NCBI RefSeq assembly: GCF_900115005.1
Contig: NZ_FOUY01000015.1
Span: 1 to 64,000 of the forward strand
DNA length: 64,000 bases
DNA from: Pseudonocardia ammonioxydans
Lineage (GTDB): Bacteria > Actinomycetota > Actinomycetes > Mycobacteriales > Pseudonocardiaceae
Direction of reading: 5' to 3'
This document shows, in pieces, positions 49,703 to 57,687 of the stretch. The stretch's first letter is position 1, and the number at the start of each line of letters is the position of its first letter. Under the pieces are notes generated by a model. It had not been told where the DNA came from and ran no database searches. It saw only the letters and a list, made by a program, of their open reading frames with translations. A program made the position numbers and the translations under genes.

Positions 49703-50743
49703 TCAGCTCGCCGATCGGCGTGCTCGGGCCCGCCCGTACTCGGCCAGCGCGGTGAAGGCGGCCTTGGGCTCCCACGGCATCCCCGGGAAGCTGCTGCCGG
49801 TGGTGCCCTCCGGGAGCACCTTCACGATCCCGAAGCTCCCGAGATCGAAATCCTCGTCGGGGTTCTCGGAGGTCGGCAGGTGCCGCGAGGCGAAGGTGTA
49901 GACGAACGCGGTGTCCACACCGGCCGTGTCGTAGACCTCGAGGAGATCGAGCAGGTAGGCGGCCTGTTCGTTCTCGTCGCGCTCGACGACCTCGGTGAGT
50001 CCCACAGCCCGGCCGCTCCGGTCGTCGTAGCTGATGATGTCGCTGCGGCTGCCCCGGTCCGCGGCCCCGGTGAACGCGGCGCAGCCGAACTCGGTGACGG
50101 CGAAGGGCTTCCCGTGCGAGGTCATGGCGGCGAGGCTCCCGGGCAGGTCCGCGGCGTTGTGCGCGTCGCGGTAACCGGCATCGGTCGCAATGAAGTCGAA
50201 GGGTGCCCAGTCGACGGCTTCCATAGGGAGTGATGCGTACCCTATGGACCCATCGAATCGCGCACGGGCGCCGGCGACAGCGCGAGCCAGCAGCGCGGCG
50301 GTCCGGCGCTGCACCTCGGGCAGGACCTCGCGGGTCCTGGCCGGGTCCGCGAGCACGGCGGCCCGCTCGGTCAGAGTCCTGCCGGGCATGAGTCCGACCG
50401 TCATCAGGCTGATCTCCGAGCCGGTGAGGAACCGGATGTCTGCGCCGTCCCGTCGGATCCGCTCGGCGCGCTCGGCGGCGTCCAGGACGAAATCCAGCAT
50501 TTCCTCGCAGGTCAGATCATTGGTGAACGGGCAGTACCAGACCTCCAGGCCGGCGGCGGCGGCGTGCCGCGCCGCGGTCTCCAGGCGGTCGGCGACACCA
50601 CCGGTGATCCGGACGGCGTCGGCGCGCAGTTCGTCGCGGATGATCCGCATGTCCTCGGCGACGACATCGGCGTCGAACGGTTCGTGGGTGGTGGTCCCAC
50701 AGTTGGTGAAGCCGGTGTCGTAGGTGACGCCCCATGCTCGCAT
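49703..50743 (-). CDS. TIM-barrel protein, glycosidase-like (sometimes labelled abortive infection protein)
   Basis: This 346-residue protein starts at the second ATG (50743), which has GGAGG five bases upstream. The pattern MRAWGVTYDTGF, VRITGGVADRLETAARHA, GLEVWYCPFTN, and FLTGSEISLMTVG suggests a beta/alpha barrel like glycoside hydrolases, with Glu in TGSEI and in VTEFGCAAF as possible catalytic pair. Similar proteins are sometimes annotated as abortive infection proteins without evidence I can cite. It is divergent from a TetR regulator, with palindromes between them. Confidence 0.6.
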   Translation of the reverse strand: MRAWGVTYDTGFTNCGTTTHEPFDADVVAEDMRIIRDELRADAVRITGGVADRLETAARHAAAAGLEVWYCPFTNDLTCEEMLDFVLDAAERAERIRRDGADIRFLTGSEISLMTVGLMPGRTLTERAAVLADPARTREVLPEVQRRTAALLARAVAGARARFDGSIGYASLPMEAVDWAPFDFIATDAGYRDAHNAADLPGSLAAMTSHGKPFAVTEFGCAAFTGAADRGSRSDIISYDDRSGRAVGLTEVVERDENEQAAYLLDLLEVYDTAGVDTAFVYTFASRHLPTSENPDEDFDLGSFGIVKVLPEGTTGSSFPGMPWEPKAAFTALAEYGRARARRSAS

Positions 50744-50785
50744 GACTGCCTCCATCTAGGTACTGTCGGTGCCTTATTAGCACAG

Positions 50786-51415
50786 ATGGGTACGGTGCGT
50801 ACCGTGGGTGGACGGCGGCGGCGAGGGCCGGAACTGGAGCGGGCGATCCTGCACGCGGCTGCCGAGGAGCTGACCGCGTCCGGCTATGCCGGCATGACGA
50901 TGGACAACGTCGCCCGGCGTGCCGGGACGAACAAGAACGCGATCTACCGACGCTGGCCGCAGCGCGCCGCCCTCGGTGTCGCCGCCTATCGGCACATCGC
51001 CGAGGCCCGTACCCCCGAGGTGGACACCGGTGAGCTCCGTGGCGACGCGCTGGAGCTGCTGCGACAGGTCAACGAGACCTGGTCGTCGCCGCGCGGGGCG
51101 ATCCTGCGTGACCTTCTGGCGGCGGCCGCCGACGAGCCGGCCCTGGTGGAGCTGCTCCGGGAGCAGGCCGGGGGCGACGCGATGAACGCGGCCTGGTTCG
51201 GGCTCCTCGGTCGGGCGGTCGCCCGTGGTGAGGCGCCGCCGGAGGCGGTGCACCCCCGTGTGGCGGCGCTGCCGATGACGTTGGTCCGTGGCGAGTACGC
51301 CGTGCGCGGCGCCTCGCGGCTCCCCGACCCGGTCCTCGTCGAGATCGTGGATGAGATCTTCCTGCCACTCGTCCGCGGGCGCGGGACGGCGAGCCGGGAC
51401 GGCGACGCTGGGTAG
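50786..51415 (+). CDS. TetR-family regulator
   Basis: This 209-residue regulator has an N-terminal helix-turn-helix of TetR type (AILHAAAEELTASGYAGMTM, then RRAGTNKNAIYRRWPQRAAL). The ligand-binding C-terminal part is helical. It could start at ATG 50786 or at the in-frame GTG 50804. The second choice leaves the GGTAC/GTACC palindrome in the leader, where an autoregulatory operator would be expected. The divergent TIM-barrel gene is the likely target. Confidence 0.88.
   Translation: MGTVRTVGGRRRRGPELERAILHAAAEELTASGYAGMTMDNVARRAGTNKNAIYRRWPQRAALGVAAYRHIAEARTPEVDTGELRGDALELLRQVNETWSSPRGAILRDLLAAAADEPALVELLREQAGGDAMNAAWFGLLGRAVARGEAPPEAVHPRVAALPMTLVRGEYAVRGASRLPDPVLVEIVDEIFLPLVRGRGTASRDGDAG
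50789..50803. promoter_or_regulatory. palindrome, likely TetR operator
   Basis: GGTAC-GGTGC-GTACC is an exact inverted repeat. A related GGTACTGTCGGTGCC sits about 30 bases upstream. Both are in the divergent region between the regulator and the TIM-barrel gene. Confidence 0.6.
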
Positions 51416-51596
51416 TCGGCCCACGGTTCGGCGGGCTGCTCGGTCGACCGGCTGAGGTTCGACCTCGTGACGGCGACGACGTCCGGCGGGCCTCCGGCTG
51501 GGGAGTAAGTGTCCGCGACGGTCCTCCTCGTCGCGGCGTGCCGTCACGCGCACGGTCCTGCTCTCCGGGACGACGCGGGTCCCGAGCTCTCGAGTG

Positions 51597-51614
51597 ATGG
51601 TTTTATACTTCCAT
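51597..51614. promoter_or_regulatory. A/T-rich inverted repeat, likely ArsR-type operator
   Basis: ATGG-TTTTATACTT-CCAT lies 21 bases before the ArsR start, between a likely promoter and the AGGAGG site. ArsR-family proteins use A/T-rich inverted repeats in this position. Confidence 0.55.
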
Positions 51615-51635
51615 TAATCCAGGAGGTCGATACCC

Positions 51636-52046
51636 GTGCCCGCTCGTTCCCGCTCCACCGAACCGCTGTATCGGATCAAGGCGGACCTGTTCAAATGTCT
51701 CGCCCATCCGGCCCGTATCCAGGTGCTCGAGGTGCTCGCCGCGGACGGCACCGACGTCTCCGTCGCCCGGCTCCTGCACGTGACCGGCTGCATGTCGTCG
51801 CAGCTGTCCCAGCACCTGGCGGTGCTGCGCCGCGCCGGGCTCGTGACGTCCAGTCGTAGTGGCAACGCGGTCTCCTACCGGCTCACCGAGCCGTTGGTGG
51901 CCGAGCTGCTGAACGTGGCCCGGGCGTTCCTGCTCGCCGGCCTGGCCCGGGACGAGGGCCAGATCGAGGCGGTCCGCGAGCTCCCGCCGCTGCCCGGGGC
52001 CAATCCGGCGTCGCTGCTGGACGCGACCAGGCGGGCCCGGACTTGA
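51636..52046 (+). CDS. ArsR-family regulator
   Basis: This 136-residue protein starts at GTG 51636 after CCAGGAGG. The winged helix-turn-helix is typical (LFKCLAHPARIQVLEVLA, QLSQHLAVLRRAGLVTSSRS). One Cys in the first helix (FKC) and one in TGCMSSQ could be metal or redox sensing, though the classical ELCVC is absent. It overlaps the SulP transporter gene by four bases and probably controls the pair. Confidence 0.88.
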   Translation: MPARSRSTEPLYRIKADLFKCLAHPARIQVLEVLAADGTDVSVARLLHVTGCMSSQLSQHLAVLRRAGLVTSSRSGNAVSYRLTEPLVAELLNVARAFLLAGLARDEGQIEAVRELPPLPGANPASLLDATRRART

Positions 52047-53770
52047 CGGTCGCCGACCTGCTACCCACCCCCGTCGACTACGACCTGCGGCCGCGTACCC
52101 TGCGCGCCGACCTGACCGCGGGCATCACGGTGGGGATCGTCGCGCTCCCGCTGGCACTGGCCTTCGGAGCGAGCGCCGGCGTCGGTCCGGCCGCGGGACT
52201 GGTGACCGCGGTCGTCGCCGGGATCGTCGCCGCGGTGCTCGGCGGCTCGAACGTACAGGTCTCCGGGCCGACCGGAGCGATGGCCGTCGTGCTCGCGCCG
52301 ATCGTCGCCACGCACGGCGCCGGCGCGGTCGCGCTGGTGTCACTGCTGGCCGGGGTGATCGTGCTGCTCGCGGGGGTGCTGCGGTGGGGCCGGGTCGTGA
52401 CGCTGCTGCCGTGGCCGGTGATCGAGGGATTCACCCTGGGGATCGCGTGCGTCATCGCGTTGCAGCAGGTGCCCGCGGCCCTCGCGGTGAGCACGGCCCC
52501 GGGGCACAGCACCCTCCTGAGCGCGCTCGACGCCGCGAAGCGAGCGATCACGGCTCCCGACCTCGTCCCTGTCCTCTGGGCGGTGGGGACCGTCGCGCTG
52601 GCCGCAGCCACGATGCTCCTGCTGCCCAGGTTGCAGCGGGCGCTCCCGGCCTCCCTGGTGGCCGTCGCGATCGCGACTCTCCTCGTGGAGGTGCTCGGTG
52701 CGCCGGTGGCCCGGATCGGTGCCCTGCCCGACGCGCTGCCGCTCCCGGTCGTTCCGGGGATCGAGCCCGGGGTGGTGGGCGAGCTGGCCGGTGCCGCGCT
52801 CGCGGTCGCCGCGCTCGCCGCGATCGAATCGCTGCTCTCGGCGCGGGTGGCGACATCGATGACCCGGGTGCCCTACCAACCGGACCGCGAGCTGGTCGGT
52901 CAGGGTCTCGCCTCGATCGCGAGCGGTCTGTTCGGCGGGATGCCGGCCACCGGAGCGATCGCACGGACCGCGGTCAACGTCCGGGCAGGGGCGCGGACCC
53001 GGCTCGCCGCCGTCACCCACGCGCTGATGATCCTGTCCATCCTCTACCTGGCGACCGGGCCGGTGTCCCGCATCCCGCTCGCCGCGCTGGCCGGTGTGCT
53101 GCTGGTGACCAGTGCCCGGATGATCCCTGCCGCGACGGTCCGCGCGGTGTTCGGCGCCGGCCGCGGCACGGCGCTGACCTTCACGACGACCGCGGTCCTC
53201 ACCGTCGCACTCGACCTGGTGCTGGCGATCCAGATCGGCATCGCCGTCGCCGCCTTCCTCGCGCTACGCCACATCGCCCGCTCCACCGCGGTCCACCGGG
53301 AGTCGCTGCCGGATCCGGCCGAGCCGGGTGACCGGCACATCGCGCTGTTCCGGATGGAGGGCGCGATGTTCTTCGGCGCGGCGGAACGGGTGTTCACCAC
53401 GGTCCACGACCGTTCCGTCGACGACGACGTGCTGGTCGTGATCCTTCGCCTGTCCCGGCTCGACGTACTCGATGCCACGGCTGCCCGCGGACTGGGAGAG
53501 CTGGTCGGGAACCTGGAGGCCACCGGGGTGACCGTGCTGGTCAAGGGAGTACGGGGCGAACACAGGGCGATGCTCGACCGGGTCGGCGGCCTCGCCGGGC
53601 TGCGCCACGAGGCACACCTGATCGACGACCTGGACGAGGCGGTGGAACACGCTCGCTCCCACGTGCGGCGTGCCGAGTTCGCCGAGATCGACGAGGTCCC
53701 GCTCGTCGACGGCCGGCGACGCCACAGCGTCCCTCGGCCCCGCGGTCCGTCCGGGCCGGCGAACCCCTGA
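52043..53770 (+). CDS. SulP-family anion transporter with STAS domain
   Basis: This 575-residue protein has about eleven membrane helices (GITVGIVALPLALAFGASAG opens the transport core; NVQVSGPTGAMAVVLAPIV is the family signature), then a cytosolic STAS domain at about 430-540. Relatives carry sulfate, bicarbonate or other anions. It starts at TTG 52043, overlapping the ArsR stop (TTGA). The ArsR-SulP pairing suggests control by a metal, redox or sulfur signal. The anion is not predictable here. Confidence 0.9.
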   Translation: MTVADLLPTPVDYDLRPRTLRADLTAGITVGIVALPLALAFGASAGVGPAAGLVTAVVAGIVAAVLGGSNVQVSGPTGAMAVVLAPIVATHGAGAVALVSLLAGVIVLLAGVLRWGRVVTLLPWPVIEGFTLGIACVIALQQVPAALAVSTAPGHSTLLSALDAAKRAITAPDLVPVLWAVGTVALAAATMLLLPRLQRALPASLVAVAIATLLVEVLGAPVARIGALPDALPLPVVPGIEPGVVGELAGAALAVAALAAIESLLSARVATSMTRVPYQPDRELVGQGLASIASGLFGGMPATGAIARTAVNVRAGARTRLAAVTHALMILSILYLATGPVSRIPLAALAGVLLVTSARMIPAATVRAVFGAGRGTALTFTTTAVLTVALDLVLAIQIGIAVAAFLALRHIARSTAVHRESLPDPAEPGDRHIALFRMEGAMFFGAAERVFTTVHDRSVDDDVLVVILRLSRLDVLDATAARGLGELVGNLEATGVTVLVKGVRGEHRAMLDRVGGLAGLRHEAHLIDDLDEAVEHARSHVRRAEFAEIDEVPLVDGRRRHSVPRPRGPSGPANP

Positions 53771-54043
53771 TCCACCACGATGCACGGCGTCGCCGAGTTC
53801 GACGGGAACGAAAGGAGTGTTCGGGCCGACCAGGTGTCGCGCGTGCCGGCATTCGCAGAAGATTTCCCGTAGCGGGTCGACAGTGCAGTTCGGCCGACAA
53901 AAGATGGGCCATGTGGCATCCGTGGATTCGGTGCGGTTTCTGGGGTATTGTCAGAACTTGTCGTCTGTCGAACTGAGTGCGGGAGGCGTGCATGAAATCG
54001 GATCGAATCGTGGCATCCCTCAAAGGATCCGCGCGTCGCGTGG

Positions 54044-55012
54044 GTGCGCACCCTGGCCGGGCGAGCGGGGCGCCGCGACGCCGGCCGGTGTGTGCTGCAG
54101 GGGAGCACCCTGGTCGCTCAGGTGCTCGCGGCCGGTGGCCCGCTGGAGGTCGTGTTCCGCGCCGAGTCGGCTGACAGCACCGCTGACGAGGCCCTGAGCC
54201 GGCAGCTCCGTGACGCGGCGGTCGCGGTGCACCGGGTGCGCGACGGTGTGCTGCGGCAGGTCGCCGGAGCGTCGCGGCCGGTGGAGTGGCTGGGGGTGGC
54301 GGTACCGCGGCCCGAGGCACATGTGCAGGAGCGGTGGGGCCGGTTCGCCCTGATCTGCGACGGCGTGGTCGACCCCGGCAATCTCGGCGCGATCGTGCGG
54401 AGTGCCGCGGCGCTCGGGGTCGAGGACGTCGTGCTCACCGACCCGGACACCGATCTGACCTCGCGACGTGTCCTGGACTCCTCGCGTGGCGTGGTGCTCT
54501 CGACGCGGGTTCGTCGTTACCCCGAACCGGGTGCCGCACTGGTGGGCCTGCGTGAGTCCGGGTTCCAGATCGTGGCCACCAGTCCCCGAGGTCGCCCTCT
54601 GCAGAGCGTGTCGGGTCTGGGCGCGCGCCCGGTCGCTCTCGTCGTCGGCGGCGAGACCGACGGGGTGCGCGCCGAGGTCGAGCAGGACGCCGACGTGCTG
54701 GTGGGTATCCCGATGGCGGGTCCGGTCGAGTCGCTCAACGTCGCGGTGGCTGCCGGGATCGTGACCTACGAGATCCGGACGAGGATGATGCTCGGCGCGG
54801 TCGACGCCCCGCTCGAGCGCACCGGATCACCGAGCCCGGCCATCACGTCGGCGAGCGCAGCCGGTCCGCGGTCGGGGACCGACGGGGATGGGCGCCCGCC
54901 CGTGCCGGCGGCCTCATCACACACTTGCCGAGCGGTAGCGGGGCGAGTCCCCCGCCGAAACGGCGTTTCCGGTCGGCACCACGAGGTCCGGGCCGGCAGC
55001 GAACCGGGCTGA
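54044..55012 (+). CDS. SpoU/TrmH-family RNA methyltransferase, possible upstream frameshift
   Basis: The SPOUT knot motifs are present: DPGNLGAIVRSAAALGVEDV, LVVGGETDGV, and IPMAGPVESLNVAVAAGI. It would methylate a ribose of rRNA or tRNA. From GTG 54044 the protein has 322 residues, of which the last 80 are a Pro/Ser/Gly tail outside the fold. The normal family N-terminus is visible just upstream in another frame (ATG 53992, MKSDRIVASLKGSARRV); removing one G near 54040 would join them. It could be a genuine frameshift, a sequence error, or a true GTG start. Confidence 0.8.
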   Translation: MRTLAGRAGRRDAGRCVLQGSTLVAQVLAAGGPLEVVFRAESADSTADEALSRQLRDAAVAVHRVRDGVLRQVAGASRPVEWLGVAVPRPEAHVQERWGRFALICDGVVDPGNLGAIVRSAAALGVEDVVLTDPDTDLTSRRVLDSSRGVVLSTRVRRYPEPGAALVGLRESGFQIVATSPRGRPLQSVSGLGARPVALVVGGETDGVRAEVEQDADVLVGIPMAGPVESLNVAVAAGIVTYEIRTRMMLGAVDAPLERTGSPSPAITSASAAGPRSGTDGDGRPPVPAASSHTCRAVAGRVPRRNGVSGRHHEVRAGSEPG

Positions 55013-55117
55013 CCGCCGCATTTCCGGAAACTGATCGACGGGCACGTTCCCGGTGATTCGTCGATATTTCCGGCGTCCGGGCAGTGCCGGATTTCGATGG
55101 GTGAGTAGAGCATCGAT

Positions 55118-55321
55118 GTGGAGGACAGAAAGATGATCGGTCGAATTCCGTCTCGGGATTCGTGGTGGCGACGGCTCGCCGTCCGGGTGTGGGACTGGTG
55201 GGTGTGCCCGGGCGCGGGGAAGCCGTCGGGTGTGTCGAGTGGCTGGGGCCCGGCCCTGGCGTCCTGGGCGCAGCCGCCGCGCCGCGATGACCGGCGCGGG
55301 CACCGGGGCCGGCAGTGCTGA
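55118..55321 (+). CDS. small Trp/Arg-rich protein, uncertain
   Basis: A 67-residue frame (or 62 from ATG 55133, which has GGACAG upstream) reads SRDSWWRRLAVRVWDWWVCP and then a Gly/Pro/Arg-rich tail. Its stop overlaps the start of the STAS gene. The Trp-rich helix could sit at the membrane surface. Only the spacing and overlap argue for translation. Confidence 0.35.
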   Translation: MEDRKMIGRIPSRDSWWRRLAVRVWDWWVCPGAGKPSGVSSGWGPALASWAQPPRRDDRRGHRGRQC

Positions 55322-55854
55322 GCAGCCCGCCCTCGACCGTCACCCACCGTGCCGGCGACGATCGCGCTGTCGACGGCGGCAGTGTTGTGACGGGCGGTGC
55401 TGTGACGGGCGGTGGTGCCCCGTCGCGCCCTGCGCGTCGGACCCGGCACCAGGCGCCGATCGTGGTCGAGCGGCGGCAGGGCGACATCGTGGTGATCCGC
55501 GTGAGCGGCGTCTGTACCCGGGCCACCGCGGCGAGCCTGCTGCGTCTGACCGATCTGCACGCCGACCTCGCCACGGCCGACCCGCCGCACCGTCGGGAGC
55601 TGGTCGCCGTCCTCGTCGACCTGGAGGACACGACCGGGCTGGCGGAGGACGCGCTGCGGGACCTGCGTGGTGCCCGGTCCCGTGCCCGGCGGACCGGGTT
55701 CGCCTTCGCGCTCACCGGAGCTCGCGCCCAGGTGCATCGGCTGCCGTTACCGGTGCAGGAGCTGCTCGCCGAGTTCTCCACCTACCCGACCGTCGACGCA
55801 GCTCTGGTCGCGCTGGGCTCGGCGGCCCCGAGTCCGAACAGGGCATCTGCCTGA
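55315..55854 (+). CDS. STAS-domain protein
   Basis: This 179-residue protein is read from GTG 55315. After a 45-residue Gly/Arg-rich leader comes a STAS-like fold: VVERRQGDIVVIRVSGVCTR, ELVAVLVDLEDTTGLAEDAL in the place of the usual DLSxVxxIDSSG segment, and SRARRTGFAFALTGARAQV. The phosphorylatable Ser of anti-anti-sigma factors is replaced by Thr-Gly, so regulation by a kinase is uncertain. Partners are not adjacent. Confidence 0.7.
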   Translation: MLSSPPSTVTHRAGDDRAVDGGSVVTGGAVTGGGAPSRPARRTRHQAPIVVERRQGDIVVIRVSGVCTRATAASLLRLTDLHADLATADPPHRRELVAVLVDLEDTTGLAEDALRDLRGARSRARRTGFAFALTGARAQVHRLPLPVQELLAEFSTYPTVDAALVALGSAAPSPNRASA

Positions 55855-55991
55855 CGGTCCGGCGGGAGTCTGCGCCGCCGCGTGGTGGGCCCGCACGGTC
55901 GGCGCGACCCGCTCCGGCACCCGGCAGGCTCCAGCACGTGCGCGGCGCATCGCACCGGTGGCGAGCAAGCCGGCCGGCTCCGTACTCGGCG

Positions 55992-56160
55992 TCAGGGGGC
56001 GGCGTAACCCCCGTCGACGACGAGTGCGGAGCCGGTCGTCCAGCGCGAGCCGGGACCGGCCAGGTAGGAGAACGCCCCGACGAGGTCCTCGGGCGTGCCC
56101 AGACCGAGTGGCTCGCCCGGTGAGGGTGGGCAGGGCGGTCTCGGGGAGGTCGGCGTCGTA
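55992..56160 (-). pseudogene. frameshifted C-terminus of a short-chain dehydrogenase
   Basis: The minus strand reads LGTPEDLVGAFSYLAGP and TTGSALVVDGGYAAP, the standard end of SDR proteins, finishing at TGA 55992. Just upstream the expected preceding segment (DADLPETALPTLTGR) is in another frame, and beyond about 56160 similarity ends. The gene is therefore both frameshifted and truncated, next to the LysR-like gene. Confidence 0.75.
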
Positions 56161-56186
56161 CTACCGGTGACGTCGCGGGCGGTGGT

Positions 56187-56894
56187 TCAGCGACGGCGCG
56201 TGCCGCGCCGAGCCGGTCGGTTCCGTACGGCCTTCTTGTTCGCGGGCGCGGGCCCACCGGAGGCCGGTGCCCCCTCGCGGCGGGGCGTGCGGGTGCTGTT
56301 GACCGTGCGCCCGCGGACGATCCCGATGAACTCCTCCATCAGGTCGGAGTTCTCCGCGTCCGGCCAGGTCAGGACGACGCCCGAGGTCGGCGCATCGGTC
56401 AGCGGCCGGTAGGTGAGGTCGCGGCGGTGGTGGAGGCGGGCCAGCGACTGGGGGACGAGCAGCACCCCGACGCCGGCGGCGACGAGCTCGACGGCCTCGG
56501 CCGTCGTCGCGGGGGTGATGTCCGCCGGCCGCCCCGGCCGGCCGTCGGGCCAGTCGAGCGTGTCGTCCTGCGGATGCAGGACGAGCTCGTCGGCCAGGTC
56601 CTCGACGGCCGCCTCCTCGACCGCGGTGAGCAGGTGCTCCTTGCCGACGACGGCGACGGTGGTCTCGGTGTAGAGCGGGATCGCGTGCAGCCCGGTCCGG
56701 TCGATCGGCAGCCGGACGAGACCGGCGTCCACCGCGCCGGTCCGGACCAGCTCCACCGCCTCGCCGGTGGTCGCGGGGACCAGCTCCAGGGGGTCGTGGG
56801 GACGGCGCTCGCCCCAGATCCGCGCCCACTTCCCCGGCGTGACCCCGGGGACGTAGCTGAGCCGGAAGGAGGGCGCGTCGCTCGGCTCGGTCAC
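56187..56894 (-). CDS. LysR-type substrate-binding domain protein without HTH
   Basis: This 235-residue protein contains a LysR C-terminal effector domain (FRLSYVPGVTPGKWARIW, GAVDAGLVRLPIDRTGL, LVAAGVGVLLVPQSLARL) but no helix-turn-helix. A basic Arg/Lys tail of about 35 residues ends it. This shortened form is found divergent from DUF5997 in many actinobacteria, as here. It may bind a ligand and act through its basic tail or a partner. GTG 56894 is used as start. Confidence 0.85.
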   Translation of the reverse strand: MTEPSDAPSFRLSYVPGVTPGKWARIWGERRPHDPLELVPATTGEAVELVRTGAVDAGLVRLPIDRTGLHAIPLYTETTVAVVGKEHLLTAVEEAAVEDLADELVLHPQDDTLDWPDGRPGRPADITPATTAEAVELVAAGVGVLLVPQSLARLHHRRDLTYRPLTDAPTSGVVLTWPDAENSDLMEEFIGIVRGRTVNSTRTPRREGAPASGGPAPANKKAVRNRPARRGTRRR

Positions 56895-56937
56895 GGGCCC
56901 AGGCTATCGGCCGGTCCCGCCCCGATACCCTGGGCAC

Positions 56938-57324
56938 ATGGCGCGGCAGAGGTCGATCCAGACGATGAAGCCGGCGACGGCGGCGAAGAAGCTCGGCGTG
57001 TACCTCGACGCGACGCCCGAGGAGTTCCGCGACGGCATGGTGTCGCGCGACGAGCTCGACGCGCTGCAGGCCGACCCGCCTGAGTGGCTGCGTGAGCTGC
57101 GGCGCGACGGCCCGCACCCCCGCCCGGTCGTCGCGGACCGGCTCGGGGTGTCGATCTCGGGTCTGGCCCGCGCCGGGATCACCGAGCCGCTGACCACGGC
57201 ACAGATCACGGCGTTGAAGGAGGAGCAGCCGGAGTGGTTGCACCGGGAACGCGGCATCCGGGCCGAGGCCCAGCGTGAGCAGGCCCGGTTGAAGGCCGAG
57301 CGCTCGGGGCCGTCCGCGCGGTAG
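56938..57324 (+). CDS. DUF5997 protein
   Basis: This 128-residue protein matches DUF5997: SIQTMKPATAAKKLGVYLDA, EEFRDGMVSRDELDALQADP, then RPVVADRLGVSISGLARAGI. The last 40 residues are a charged helix. The middle segment looks like a helix-turn-helix, so DNA binding is possible. It is divergent from the LysR-like domain gene, 43 bases apart, and may supply the missing DNA-binding function. It is followed by a clear hairpin. Confidence 0.85.
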   Translation: MARQRSIQTMKPATAAKKLGVYLDATPEEFRDGMVSRDELDALQADPPEWLRELRRDGPHPRPVVADRLGVSISGLARAGITEPLTTAQITALKEEQPEWLHRERGIRAEAQREQARLKAERSGPSAR

Positions 57325-57356
57325 CCACGGTCCGGCACCACACGAGAACCCCACGT

Positions 57357-57380
57357 CAGGCCCGGTTGCGACCGGGCCTG
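57357..57380. terminator. hairpin after DUF5997 gene
   Basis: CAGGCCCGGT (57357-57366) and ACCGGGCCTG (57371-57380) form a perfect 10-bp stem with loop TGCG, 33 bases after the stop codon. No T-run follows. Confidence 0.7.
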
Positions 57381-57468
57381 TGCCATGTCTGCGCTCGACG
57401 CCTGGAGGAGCGTCGCACGTCCGCAGCGCACCCGTCTCGGTGCGCCGCGCCGGAATCCGGCTGTGCAA

Positions 57469-57498
57469 TTGACATCCCATCTGGGATGTATGTAACTT
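57469..57498 (+). promoter_or_regulatory. strong promoter with overlapping palindromic operator
   Basis: A consensus -35 TTGACA (57469-57474) and a -10-like TAACTT (57493-57498) are 18 bases apart. Between them, and overlapping the -35, ACATCCCA (57472-57479) and TGGGATGT (57482-57489) form a perfect 8+8 palindrome with a two-base centre. A dimeric repressor here would block the catabolic operon that begins at 57688. The rest of 57381-57687 shows no gene. Confidence 0.7.
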
Positions 57499-57687
57499 TG
57501 GCCGTGCCCGGTGCCGAGGTGCCGGGTGATGAGGCCGACGGGCTGTGCCGGAGCGCCGTCACGCGGACGGACCCGCACGCCGGTCGAGGAGTTCCCCTGC
57601 TCGCACGCGAGAAGAGCGCTACGGGACCGGACCTGCGTCGTGCTGCCGTCGTGCACCACGCACCCGGTCCAGAATCGAGGCCCGTTC

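Noticed and set aside
49000-49800. right attachment repeat of the tRNA-Val(CAC) 3' end
   Set aside because: I looked for a second copy of the T-arm/acceptor sequence near the end of the island and saw none, so no right boundary was called.
30000-50000. CRISPR array or cas genes within the defence island
   Set aside because: No regularly spaced direct repeats and no Cas signatures were seen. The RecB-like nuclease is much larger than Cas4 and has no cas neighbours.
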